Assembly: GCA_963826975.1 (NCBI GenBank)
Contig: CAWGZJ010000012.1
Coordinates: forward strand, 248,001-312,000
Direction: 5' to 3'
DNA length: 64,000 bases
From: Palsa-883 sp963826975
Lineage (GTDB): Bacteria > Pseudomonadota > Alphaproteobacteria > Acetobacterales > Acetobacteraceae
Every line of letters begins with the position of its first letter. The first letter of the stretch is position 1. Of the stretch, positions 18,906-27,699 are shown one piece after another. A model generated the notes under the pieces. It saw nothing but the letters and a program-made list of their open reading frames with translations. It was not told the DNA's origin and searched no databases. Position numbers and translations under genes: made by a program.

Positions 18906-19775
18906 CTAGCGCCGGAAGTGGTACTTGAAGCGCGTGCCGGCGGCCTCGATGCGCCCCGCGGTCGGGGACGGGAAATGCACCGGCAGGATGACCGTATCGG
19001 TCTCCGCAACCGAGTTCAGGAACCGCCGCCGCGATTGCGCAGCCAGCGCTGGATCCCAGCAAAAGATCGTGGACCAGTCAGGCTCCCGGCATTGCAGCGC
19101 GTGGTGCATCATGTCGCCGGTCACCACCGCGCGCTGCCCCTTGGAACGGATGTTGACACAGCAATGACAGGGCGAGTGGCCTGGTGTCGGGGTCAGCGAC
19201 ACCAGGTCGTTCAGCACGTAGTCGTCGTCGACCAGCAGTGCCTGGCCGGCGGTGACAATCGGCTCACAATTGTAGCGCCAGACATTGCCGGGCGGGTTCT
19301 CGCCGCGCTTGTCGGCGACCTGCCATGCGGCGTACTCGCGTTTGTGGAAGACGTATTTCGCGTTGGGGAAGGTCGGCACCCAACGCCCGTCGCGCAGCAC
19401 CGTGTTCCAGCCGCAGTGATCGATGTGCAGATGCGTGCAGAACACGTAGTCGATCTGCTCGAACTTCAGTCCGGCGGCCTTGAAACCATCCAGCCACGGC
19501 TGCTTGGGGTAATCCATCGGGGCCGGGTAGCCCTTGTCCTCGCCGGTGCAGGTATCGACCAGAATGGTGTGGTGCGGCGTGCGAATGAGGAAGGTCTGGT
19601 AGGTGATCACCATCCGGTTCGACGCGGCGTCGTAGACCACCGGATCGAGATCGGCGAGATGCGCACGGCCTATCTCCGGATCGTAGTCGGGAAACATCGC
19701 CTCCGGAATACGCCACGGCCCGTCGCGCTCGATGATGGACGTGATGGTAACGTCGCCGATCCGGATCTCTTGCAT
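18906..19775 (-). CDS. MBL-fold metallo-hydrolase
   Basis: The 289-residue protein has the zinc-binding THLHIDHCG motif (HxHxDH), then PTPGHSPCH and GDMMHH for the later metal ligands, and PVHFPSP near the end. This is the quorum-quenching lactonase/AttM-like side of the superfamily, but no residue fixes the substrate. It is separated by 14 bases from a GYD-domain gene upstream on the same strand and is likely co-transcribed with it. Confidence 0.85.
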   Translation of the reverse strand: MQEIRIGDVTITSIIERDGPWRIPEAMFPDYDPEIGRAHLADLDPVVYDAASNRMVITYQTFLIRTPHHTILVDTCTGEDKGYPAPMDYPKQPWLDGFKAAGLKFEQIDYVFCTHLHIDHCGWNTVLRDGRWVPTFPNAKYVFHKREYAAWQVADKRGENPPGNVWRYNCEPIVTAGQALLVDDDYVLNDLVSLTPTPGHSPCHCCVNIRSKGQRAVVTGDMMHHALQCREPDWSTIFCWDPALAAQSRRRFLNSVAETDTVILPVHFPSPTAGRIEAAGTRFKYHFRR

Positions 19776-19789
19776 GCTGCCTCGCTTGG

Positions 19790-20083
19790 TCAGGGGAGCG
19801 AGGCAATGATCTGCCGGAATGCCTCCTCGGGGAAGGCCTTGAGCGAGGTGGTGCGCACATTCCCCATCTTGCCAAGGATCAGCGAGAAGCGTGCCGCCAC
19901 TGCGTCATCCAGGGCGTCGTAGATCCCAACTAGGTCGTATTCGCCCAGGGTCATATAGAGCGAGCGGAATTGCCCGCCCATCTCCTCCAGTGTTTTCTTG
20001 GCTGCATCGATCCGGCGTGGGTTTTCCTCGATGGCGCGGATGCCCTGATCGGTCCATCTCGCCAGCATCACGTATGTGGGCAT
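19790..20083 (-). CDS. GYD-domain protein
   Basis: This 97-residue protein begins MPTYVMLARWTDQGIR and carries LGEYDLVGIYDALDD, the pattern of the GYD family of small dimeric alpha/beta-barrel proteins of unknown function. The start at 20083 is preferred over a longer frame because the conserved domain begins there and a GGAGG-type site (cctccc in the plus strand) precedes it. It is upstream of the MBL hydrolase. Confidence 0.83.
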   Translation of the reverse strand: MPTYVMLARWTDQGIRAIEENPRRIDAAKKTLEEMGGQFRSLYMTLGEYDLVGIYDALDDAVAARFSLILGKMGNVRTTSLKAFPEEAFRQIIASLP

Positions 20084-20151
20084 GGCTTGTTTCCTCCCGT
20101 CAGCGGAGGGCAGCGTAGCAGGATGGCCGGGGAAGCGCGAGAATTGTGCGC

Positions 20152-21214
20152 TCAGGCCGCCAATGCACTGCGCCCGACCAGGGCGCCACCGCGCAACGCG
20201 CCAGGGCGCGTATCGCCCCATTGCACGGCATTCTCCTTCGGCAACGTGCGGGTGAACGGCGCGGCAAGCCAGATGCGCAGCAGCACCCGCTGCCGGCCCG
20301 ACGCGACATCGTCGATGAACTGTGTGCGGCCGTGGTAGGTCACGTGCTGGTTCAGGAACTGCGTGTCACCCACCTCGAACGGCGCACGCAGACAGACCTC
20401 CTCGCCGAGGACGTGAATCAGGTCCATCGCCTCGATCTGCGCGTTGGTCAGCCGTGGCACGTCCGGCATTTCCTGCGCCTGGGTGATGTAGGTGCGCGAG
20501 GTACTGGCTGGTGAAACTGCCGTCGGTGGCGCGGGCGAACACCGGCATTGGGAACACGCGATCCTCGCGCGCGCCCTCCTCGTCCGTTGGGCGCATTCGC
20601 CAATAGGGTTCGTATAGTACGCGCAACAGATCGGGGCGACGGCGAAGGATCTCATTGTGCAGCGTGATGCTGGAGACCACTTTGGACACGCCGCCTTCCA
20701 TCGCGTTGGTCGCGCAAAGCAGACACAGCAGATCGGTCTTGTCGGTATGGAAACGCAACGCCCCAGTGGAGTGCGCGATGGTGCGCACGGATTTCAGCGG
20801 GCCGGTGCCGTCATAGGTCAGCGCCGCGCCGCTGCCGGTTTCGTCCTTCACCTCACCGAGTACCTCGCCGGCAGCGGTCTGGTAGACCGGCGTGCCGAGA
20901 TTGACGCAGAAGCCCCAGAACAGCCGCTTCAGATCGTCGCGCGTAAGGCTGTCGGCTGGCACTCCGGTCAGGCGCACGACGCCGGGGCCGCGTTCGAGTT
21001 GTTCCGCCATCCAGGCGAACAGCGGCGCCAGTTCGGGCACCGGGAAGGCAATCTTGCCGAAGCCGGGGCAGGGCGTGGCATGCGACGCATGGGTGGCGCG
21101 TTGTAGAGCGGCTAACTCGGCCGCGGTCAGCGCGCGACGCCAGGCGGGCGAGTATAGCAACTCGTCGCCGTGCCAAGCGGCTGGGCCTTCGATCGGAGTT
21201 AGCATGTCGTCCAT
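20152..21214 (-). pseudogene. TauD/TfdA-family Fe(II)/2-oxoglutarate dioxygenase, frameshifted
   Basis: The first part runs from 21214 (MDDMLTPIEGPAAW) through FHTDKTD, which holds the His-x-Asp iron ligands, to DGSFTSQY. The rest (SRTYITQAQEMPD, then NQHVTYHGRTQF with the distal His and RVLLRIWLA with the oxoglutarate Arg) is in another frame and ends at 20152. One extra base at 20500/20501, in a GG pair, explains the break. All catalytic residues are present across the two frames, so a sequencing error is plausible. The substrate is unknown. Confidence 0.85.
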
Positions 21215-21371
21215 GGAAATCACCCCTGTGCGCGTCAAGCATGCACCCGATTGAGGAAGCGGACCATCCGATCCAACGCGCTGCCATTGAGGATGTCACC
21301 CGCCGGCATACGCCTTGCTGCACGCGCGATGCGCGGTCACGATGGCACCACAACGACAAAGGGGTTGGTCG

Positions 21372-22619
21372 ATGACGCTCGCACGACATGGGGCGATCGT
21401 GCTTGGCGCTGGCGTGGCGGGGCTGTCCACCGCACTCTATCTGCAACGGTCGGGTGTCGCCGTGGCAGTGATCGATCCGCTGCCTCCGGCGGGCGGTGCG
21501 TCCTTCGGCAATGCCGGGCTGCTCAGCCCCGACACCGCGGTGCCGATCGCGCTGCCCGGGATGCTGCGCAAGGTGCCCGGTTGGCTGGCCGACCCGCTGG
21601 GTCCACTGTCCGTGAGGCCCAGCTACTTCCCGCGCGCGCTGCCCTGGCTGCTGCGCTGGATCGAGGCCGGGCGCCTGAGCCGCGTGATGGCGATCTCCGA
21701 TGCGATGCGCGCGCTGCACCGCGAGACGTTGACCTGCTGGCAGGAGCTGTTGGGGCCGGTGCTGTATCGTGAGCTGATCCGCCCGGTGGGACAGGTGCAG
21801 GTGTGGGAAGGCGACGGCGAGAGCGCCAGTGCGGTAGTGGAGCGCCAGGTGCGGGAGCGGCACGGTATCCGCGCCGACGAACTCGGCGCCGATGATCTGC
21901 GTCAGATGTTTCCCGGGATGGCGCGCGAGGTGACGCGCGGCCTGCTGGTGCCGGGCAACGGCTATACCGTCAGCCCGGCGCGCAGCGTCCGCACCTTGGG
22001 CGAGTTGTTCCGCCAGGAGGGTGGCACGCTGATCAATGAGCGCGCAATGAAACTGATCCCGCAGGACGGCGGCTGGATGGTAATGACGAATATTTCCAAC
22101 CGCAGCACGGAGAACGTCGTGGTTGCCGGCGGTGCGTGGTCGCGGCAATTGCTGGAACCGCTCGGCATCAAAGTGCCGCTGGAGACCGAGCGCGGTTATC
22201 ACGCCATGCTGTTCGATCCGGAAGTGACACCATCGCTGCCGATCAGCAACAAGACGCGCGGCTTTGGGGTCACGCCGATGGAGGACGGGCTGCGCATCGC
22301 CGGTACGGTGGAGATCGCCGGTCTGGACGCGCCGCCGAACGAGGAGCGGGCGAAGATCCTGGTGGGGCATGCGAAACGGATGTTCCCCGCGCTGAAGGGT
22401 GAGCAGGTGCGCTATTGGATGGGTTTTCGGCCCTCGACCCCAGACAGCCTGCCGATCCTGGGTCCGGCGCCTGGGCGCACCGGGCTTCATTTCGTGTTCG
22501 GCCATGGGCATTTCGGCATGACGGGCGGGCCGCCGAGCGGACGTTTGGTGGCGCGGTTGATCGCCGGCCAAGCTCCGGGCATTGATCCCGCGCCGTACGC
22601 GGCGCAACGGTTCAGCTGA
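21372..22619 (+). CDS. FAD-dependent amino-acid/amine oxidoreductase (DadA-like)
   Basis: The 415-residue flavoprotein has the dinucleotide-binding GAGVAGLSTALYLQRSG near residue 10 and the C-terminal GHGHFGMTGGPPSGRLV. D-amino-acid dehydrogenases of the DAO/DadA family share this build and oxidise C-N bonds to imines. The ATG at 21372 opens directly onto the Rossmann motif; the frame extends to 21315 without support. The next gene is a second FAD oxidase 14 bases on, then a GMC oxidase, which forms a three-gene oxidase operon. Confidence 0.85.
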   Translation: MTLARHGAIVLGAGVAGLSTALYLQRSGVAVAVIDPLPPAGGASFGNAGLLSPDTAVPIALPGMLRKVPGWLADPLGPLSVRPSYFPRALPWLLRWIEAGRLSRVMAISDAMRALHRETLTCWQELLGPVLYRELIRPVGQVQVWEGDGESASAVVERQVRERHGIRADELGADDLRQMFPGMAREVTRGLLVPGNGYTVSPARSVRTLGELFRQEGGTLINERAMKLIPQDGGWMVMTNISNRSTENVVVAGGAWSRQLLEPLGIKVPLETERGYHAMLFDPEVTPSLPISNKTRGFGVTPMEDGLRIAGTVEIAGLDAPPNEERAKILVGHAKRMFPALKGEQVRYWMGFRPSTPDSLPILGPAPGRTGLHFVFGHGHFGMTGGPPSGRLVARLIAGQAPGIDPAPYAAQRFS

Positions 22620-22633
22620 AGAAGGCACAGGCA

Positions 22634-23962
22634 ATGGCGGACGGCGAGATCTATCATTCCTCCTTCAAGGCGATGCCGTATTGGTGGGAGGCGTATCATC
22701 CCACCGCGCAGGACCCGCTGGACCTGCCGGGACGGGTGCGCGTCGCGATTGTTGGCGGCGGCTATGGCGGGTTGTCCACCGCGCTGGAGGCGTCGAAGCA
22801 AGGCGTGGACTGCGTCGTGCTGGAAGCGGCCGAGTTGGGGTTCGGTGCCAGCACCCGCAATGGCGGCGGCGTCAGCGGTGGGGTGAATATCGGCAAGAGC
22901 TTCTCCGGCAAGAGCCTCGATCCGGGGTCGGAGCGGGCGCAGGCAGTGCTGGCAGATGGCGCCGATGCGTTCAGCCTGATCGAGCGGTTGATAGTTGAGG
23001 AAGGCATCGACTGTCATTGGAAGAAGACTGGCCGTTTCGTGGGGGCCTGGACGCCGGCGCATTACGCCGGGCAGGCGAGGAAGATTGCGTTGCTGAACAA
23101 CGCCGCTCGATCGGAGGCTTATATGGTTCCGCGCGAGCGTCAGCGCGAGGAGATGGCGAGCGATTATTACTATGGTGGCATGGTCGTGGAGCGTTCGGCC
23201 AATCTGCATCCGGCGCTGTATTACAAGGGATTGCTGGATGCTTGCCGCGCGCGTGGCGTGCCGGTGTGCGCTCGTGCACCGGTGACCAGGATCACCGAGC
23301 ACAACGGTGGCTGGCTGGTGCGGACCGAGCGCGGTGAGGTGCAGGCTGACGAGGTGGTGATTGCGACCAACGGCTACACCGGCGATATCACGCCGGAACT
23401 GAAACGGCGTGTGGTGCCGCTGGCCAGCCATATCATCGCCACCGAGGAACTGCCGCCGGACCTTGCGGCATCGCTGATCCCGAAGGGACGGACCTTGTCC
23501 GACACTCGTCGTGTGCTGTGCTATTATCGGATGTCGCCGGACGGCAAGCGGATGATCTTCGGCGGGCGTGCTCGGTTCACCCCGGTGACACCGCTACAGA
23601 GCGCGCCGATCCTGCACCGGTTCATGACCGACCGGTTCCCGCAGTTGCGCGGCACGAAGGTCACGCATGCCTGGACCGGCAATGTCGCGTTCACGCTGGA
23701 TGCGCTGCCACATATGGGCCGGCAGGATGGCATGCACTATCTGCTGGGCTGCAACGGCAGCGGCGTGGCGATGATGACCTATCTGGGCTGGCAGACGGCG
23801 CGCAAGATCGCCGGTGTGGCCAACCAGCCCAGCGCATTCGACACCGAGGAGTTTCCGACCCATCCGCTGTATTCCGGCAATCCATGGTTCCTGCCGGCGA
23901 TTGGTGGATGGTACCGGTTGCGTGACAACCTGGATCGCAGGTTGGCGTCGTTGTCGTCATAG
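22634..23962 (+). CDS. FAD-dependent oxidoreductase (PuuB/DAO family)
   Basis: This 442-residue protein has VAIVGGGYGGLSTALEASKQ at about residues 38-57, the FAD-binding motif. The spacing and the segment GASTRNGGGVSGG match gamma-glutamylputrescine oxidase and related amine oxidases. It would convert an amine to an imine or aldehyde. It is the middle gene of the 21372-25586 oxidase run. The RidA-fusion gene facing this run could handle the imines produced. Confidence 0.86.
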   Translation: MADGEIYHSSFKAMPYWWEAYHPTAQDPLDLPGRVRVAIVGGGYGGLSTALEASKQGVDCVVLEAAELGFGASTRNGGGVSGGVNIGKSFSGKSLDPGSERAQAVLADGADAFSLIERLIVEEGIDCHWKKTGRFVGAWTPAHYAGQARKIALLNNAARSEAYMVPRERQREEMASDYYYGGMVVERSANLHPALYYKGLLDACRARGVPVCARAPVTRITEHNGGWLVRTERGEVQADEVVIATNGYTGDITPELKRRVVPLASHIIATEELPPDLAASLIPKGRTLSDTRRVLCYYRMSPDGKRMIFGGRARFTPVTPLQSAPILHRFMTDRFPQLRGTKVTHAWTGNVAFTLDALPHMGRQDGMHYLLGCNGSGVAMMTYLGWQTARKIAGVANQPSAFDTEEFPTHPLYSGNPWFLPAIGGWYRLRDNLDRRLASLSS

Positions 23963-23975
23963 GTAAGGACGAAGC

Positions 23976-25586
23976 ATGACCATTTGGGACAATATAGTTA
24001 TCGGCGCCGGATCGGCCGGCGCGGTGCTGGCGGCTCGGCTGTCGGAGGATCCCTGGCGACAGGTGTTGCTGTTGGAGGCCGGGCGCGACTGGCGGGCGGG
24101 CGAGGCGCCCGCGGCGATGCGCAGCGCCAATCCGCTGGCGATCATTCTGCCGCCGGAGCTACAGGCGGCCTGGCAATGGCCCGGGCTGATGGCGCGGCGA
24201 ACGGCGCAGCAGGAACCGCGGCTTTACTGGCGCGGCCGTGGGCTTGGCGGCAGCTCGGCGGTCAACGGGCAGATCGCTATTCGCGGCGTAATGGATGCGT
24301 TCGACCAATGGGCGGAGGCCGGATGCGAGGGCTGGTCAGCGGCGTCCGTACTGCCGCTTTTTCTTCGTATCGAGGACGATCCGGACCCCGGCGCGGTGGC
24401 GTATCACGGGCGCGGTGGGCCGGTGCCGGTGTATCGCGCGCCGGCGGAAAGCTGGGGGCCGATCGATCGCGGCCTGCGCGATGCGGCGCTGGCCTTGGGG
24501 TATCCATGGAACCCCGACCTGAACGCCCCGGACGGAGAAGGCATGTCGTGCTATCCGATCAACAGCCGTGGCGGGGTGCGCGTCTCGACCAATGAAGCGT
24601 ATTTGGAGCCCGCAAGAGCGCGCGGCAATCTGACGATTCGCGGCGGAGCGCTGGTCGATCGCCTGCTGATGGACGGCGCCACCGTCGTTGGCGTGCGGGT
24701 CAAACCGCCTGATCAGGGCTGGATGGAGATCAAGGCGCGGGAAGTGATCCTGTGCGCCGGCGCGGTGCACTCGCCGGCGATCCTGTGGCGGTCGGGACTG
24801 GGGCCGGCGGATGAGTTGAAACGTCTAGGGATCGTTCCGCTGCATGATATACCGGCGGTGGGGCGGCATTTCATCGAGCATCCGGTGGTGCGTGCGATGA
24901 TCACACTGCGGCCGGCGTATCGGCCGACCGATCCGGATACGCGTCACACGAATTGCTGCGTCAGCTACAGCTCCCACCTGGGCGGTGGCGGTCGGCGGGA
25001 CATGCTGTTCATCGGCTTCAACCATCGTGGGTTTGACGCGGATGGTGCGGCCCCGGGTTCGGTCGGTATTGGGCTCTTCGAGGCGTTTTCGCGCGGCGAG
25101 TTGCGCCTGCTGTCGGCCGATCCGACGAAAGATCCGCTGATCGAAGCGAACATGCTGGATGATCCGCGCGACCGGCTGCGCCTGCGCGACGGCGTGCGGC
25201 GGCTGGCGGCGCTGGTCGCGCACGACGCGTTCACCAGCATCGCAGAGCGCATCACCTTCGGCGCGACCGACCAGACTCCCGCCGAGGTCGCCGCGCTGGA
25301 CGACGAAGCGCTGGATGCGCTGCTGCTGGTGGAAGCCGCGGACGCGCAGCATGCCGCGGGAACCTGCCGCATGACCGCCTATGAAGATCCGCGCGGCGTG
25401 GTCGATCCGGACGGGCGGGTGAAGGGAATCGTCGGACTGCGCATCGCGGATGCGTCGATCATGCCGTTCGACTGCCGCGCGAATACCCATTTCACCACCA
25501 TGATGATTGGGGAGGCGATCGCTGCGCGCATCCGTGCCGAAAGGGTCACGCCGGCGGCGCGGCCCCCGGATCGTTCGCGCGGGTGA
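23976..25586 (+). CDS. GMC-family oxidoreductase (choline dehydrogenase-like)
   Basis: The 536-residue FAD enzyme begins with VIGAGSAGAVLAARLSED. It shows the GMC signatures GRGLGGSSAVNGQI and GAVHSPAILWRSGLGP, and the C-terminal AGTCRM and NTHFTTMMIGE. It oxidises a primary or secondary alcohol; BetA-like choline activity is possible but not shown. It starts 14 bases after the PuuB-like gene. Its last 41 bases overlap the end of the convergent DUF1028 gene. Confidence 0.88.
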   Translation: MTIWDNIVIGAGSAGAVLAARLSEDPWRQVLLLEAGRDWRAGEAPAAMRSANPLAIILPPELQAAWQWPGLMARRTAQQEPRLYWRGRGLGGSSAVNGQIAIRGVMDAFDQWAEAGCEGWSAASVLPLFLRIEDDPDPGAVAYHGRGGPVPVYRAPAESWGPIDRGLRDAALALGYPWNPDLNAPDGEGMSCYPINSRGGVRVSTNEAYLEPARARGNLTIRGGALVDRLLMDGATVVGVRVKPPDQGWMEIKAREVILCAGAVHSPAILWRSGLGPADELKRLGIVPLHDIPAVGRHFIEHPVVRAMITLRPAYRPTDPDTRHTNCCVSYSSHLGGGGRRDMLFIGFNHRGFDADGAAPGSVGIGLFEAFSRGELRLLSADPTKDPLIEANMLDDPRDRLRLRDGVRRLAALVAHDAFTSIAERITFGATDQTPAEVAALDDEALDALLLVEAADAQHAAGTCRMTAYEDPRGVVDPDGRVKGIVGLRIADASIMPFDCRANTHFTTMMIGEAIAARIRAERVTPAARPPDRSRG

Positions 25587-26205
25587 CGTAGAGCGCGGCT
25601 TCGGGTTCGTAGTCGCGCCACAGCCGGTCCAACTCGGTGATCGGGGACGAATGCTGATCGACCCGCAGGTCGACATAGGGGAAGCTTTCCTCGTGTGCGA
25701 TCAGCAGGGCGGCAGAGACCACCGGCACGAACTCCCCGCCCGCGGCCTCACCCGCGGCGAGCGCTTCGATCAGACGCCTGGCGAGGGGCAGGTCGGCGTT
25801 GGTCTCGAAGACGCGGATCATGGCGGCGGGAATTTCGGTCGAGCGCACGATGTTGGCGATGGCGACACAGTCCTTGCCATGTGCCTCGCCGGCCCTCTCG
25901 GGCGCGACATGGATCCCGGTGAAGGCGGCGGTGCGACCGGCGGCGTCGATGATCGCAAGCTGGCGCCAATCCGGATGCGGCGCAACGGCCAGAACGGCTT
26001 GCAAAGTGTGTTGCGCGTCGTAGCCACGCGCCAGCAGATCGAGCGCCAGCGGCCCGAGCCGTGGATCGGTGCGATGCTGCGTGAGGCACGCTCCGATACC
26101 GGCGCGTGCGTGCGAACAGCGCGACCCGACGGCGATCGACGATGTTGTGACCGCGGCGCCCATCATGCCGGTGCGCGCGCAGCGGCCGAGCAGGGAAAAG
26201 GTCAT
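25546..26205 (-). CDS. DUF1028 family protein (Ntn-hydrolase fold)
   Basis: This 219-residue protein begins MTFSLLGRCARTG and shows TTSSIAVGSRC, GIGACLTQHRTDPRLG and VGxxGxx-type patterns of DUF1028, a family predicted to have an Ntn-hydrolase fold. The start codon overlaps the stop of the RidA-fusion gene by 4 bases (ATGA), so the two are coupled. DUF1028 genes are often near RidA genes. The 3' end overlaps the GMC gene tail to tail. Confidence 0.85.
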   Translation of the reverse strand: MTFSLLGRCARTGMMGAAVTTSSIAVGSRCSHARAGIGACLTQHRTDPRLGPLALDLLARGYDAQHTLQAVLAVAPHPDWRQLAIIDAAGRTAAFTGIHVAPERAGEAHGKDCVAIANIVRSTEIPAAMIRVFETNADLPLARRLIEALAAGEAAGGEFVPVVSAALLIAHEESFPYVDLRVDQHSSPITELDRLWRDYEPEAALYVTRANDPGAAPPA

Positions 26206-27449
26206 GCAGCGTCTCCTTGTACCATCGCAGTGATATCGACCTCCATCGACAAGTCGGGACTGGCGAGGCCCTTGATGATGAGCGTGCTCAGACATGGCGC
26301 GGCCGGACCGAGATGGCGCAGGACCACGTCGGTTACGCCCGACAGGTAGGCGCGGTCTGTGACGAACACGGTTGCCTTGGTGATATCGCTTAGTCGCGCG
26401 CCGGCTTCGCCAAGCAGCACCGCCACGTTTTGCATTGCCTGCTCGGCCTGCGTCGGTGGGTCTCCAGCGCCGTGCATGGCCTCATTCAGATCGGTGCCGG
26501 TCTGGCCGCGCAGCACCACGTGCGGACCGGCACGCACCGCCATGCAGAAGTCGCAGTCGATATTCTGCTGGCTGAAGCCGTAGCGCACGGCGTTGGAATG
26601 GTAGCGGCGCACGCGCAAGTGCGGGCCGCCCTGCTCGCGCATCGCCTGCACATCGATCTCGAACAGGATGTCGGGGCGGGCGAAGCCGGGCACGATGATG
26701 CCGGTGGATACCGGATGGATGCCTCGGAAATGCTGCCCGATCACCGGATACACCGCGTGACGATAGGCACGGTCGCTGATGTAGACAGTGATTTTGGTCA
26801 CCTCGTCCATGGCCGAGCCGGCCTCGCGGAGCAGGGTAGCGAGATTGGTCAGCGCGAGGTCGGCTTGGGCCGCGGCGTCTTCCGGGCGACGGCCGGGGCC
26901 GGCCATCGAGGTGCCGTCGAGCGCGGCGCCGGTCTGGCCTCGGATGAAGATATCGTGTGGCCCGGCGGCGACCATCGCGCCCTGCCAGGCGATGTCCTGG
27001 CTGAACCAGTCCTTGAGCTCGAAGGTTCGCAGCCGCGTCAGCGGGGCGTCGATGACCGCTTCCGCATCGATCTGCACCATCAGCTCGGGGTGCGACAGGC
27101 CGGCGACGATCAGGCCGGTGCTGACCGGGAAGACATCCTTCAATCGGCGGCCAATCGTGTTGTAGACCTGCTGGCGGTGCGCGCGGTCGACGAGCGACGT
27201 GGTCAGCTTGGTGATGTCACGCAACGAGCCGCCGGCGGCGTTCAGCGCCGTCTCGATGTTGTCCAGGGCGGCGTCGGTCTGCGCCGCGGCGTCGCCTAGC
27301 CCGGCGACGGACCCATCAGGCCGCAATGCACTGCGTCCGCTCAAGAAGACACGATTGCCGGCGCGTATGGCGCCGGCAATGGACACGGCGGCTGCGGCGT
27401 CGGGGAGTAGAGCCGCAGTGTGCAGCGGCACAAATCGGTCATGCGGCAT
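26202..27449 (-). CDS. triple RidA (YjgF/YER057c/UK114) domain fusion protein
   Basis: The 415-residue protein holds three consecutive RidA-type domains, roughly residues 10-135, 138-270 and 275-410, each about the size of a free RidA subunit. RidA proteins form trimers and hydrolyse reactive enamine/imine intermediates, so this chain could fold as a covalent trimer. In E. coli RidA the catalytic Arg105 sits in FPARSCVEV; the matching segments here are FPVSTGLIV, HPVSTGIIV and APCLSTLII, all without Arg. The function may therefore differ. The start at 27449 (MPHDRF) begins the first domain. Confidence 0.88.
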   Translation of the reverse strand: MPHDRFVPLHTAALLPDAAAAVSIAGAIRAGNRVFLSGRSALRPDGSVAGLGDAAAQTDAALDNIETALNAAGGSLRDITKLTTSLVDRAHRQQVYNTIGRRLKDVFPVSTGLIVAGLSHPELMVQIDAEAVIDAPLTRLRTFELKDWFSQDIAWQGAMVAAGPHDIFIRGQTGAALDGTSMAGPGRRPEDAAAQADLALTNLATLLREAGSAMDEVTKITVYISDRAYRHAVYPVIGQHFRGIHPVSTGIIVPGFARPDILFEIDVQAMREQGGPHLRVRRYHSNAVRYGFSQQNIDCDFCMAVRAGPHVVLRGQTGTDLNEAMHGAGDPPTQAEQAMQNVAVLLGEAGARLSDITKATVFVTDRAYLSGVTDVVLRHLGPAAPCLSTLIIKGLASPDLSMEVDITAMVQGDAA

Positions 27450-27699
27450 GGGTGTTTCACTTTCCCGGAACGCTGGGTCACCGTGATACGCCAAACGCGG
27501 CGCATGGGCCAAGCCGACATGTGCCGTGGGCATGATGCTGAGATACGCGGTCCCGAACTGCTCATGGGCCTGTGGGGTGGGCGCGCCACGGTGCGCGAAA
27601 CCCTCGAACCTGGCCGACCATCCGCACCGTGGCCTTGGCCGAACCTGTGCGCTTGCCGTACACCGTCTTACCATTCCGCGCCGCAACAAGGGCAGACGC

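Noticed and set aside
17886..19922. Plus-strand frame of about 680 codons
   Set aside because: It runs out of frame through the MFS gene and antisense to the MBL and GYD genes; the composition is arginine-rich shadow.
20853..22634. Minus-strand frame of about 590 codons
   Set aside because: It is the shadow of the DadA-like gene, which has a clear FAD motif and C-terminal signature on the plus strand.
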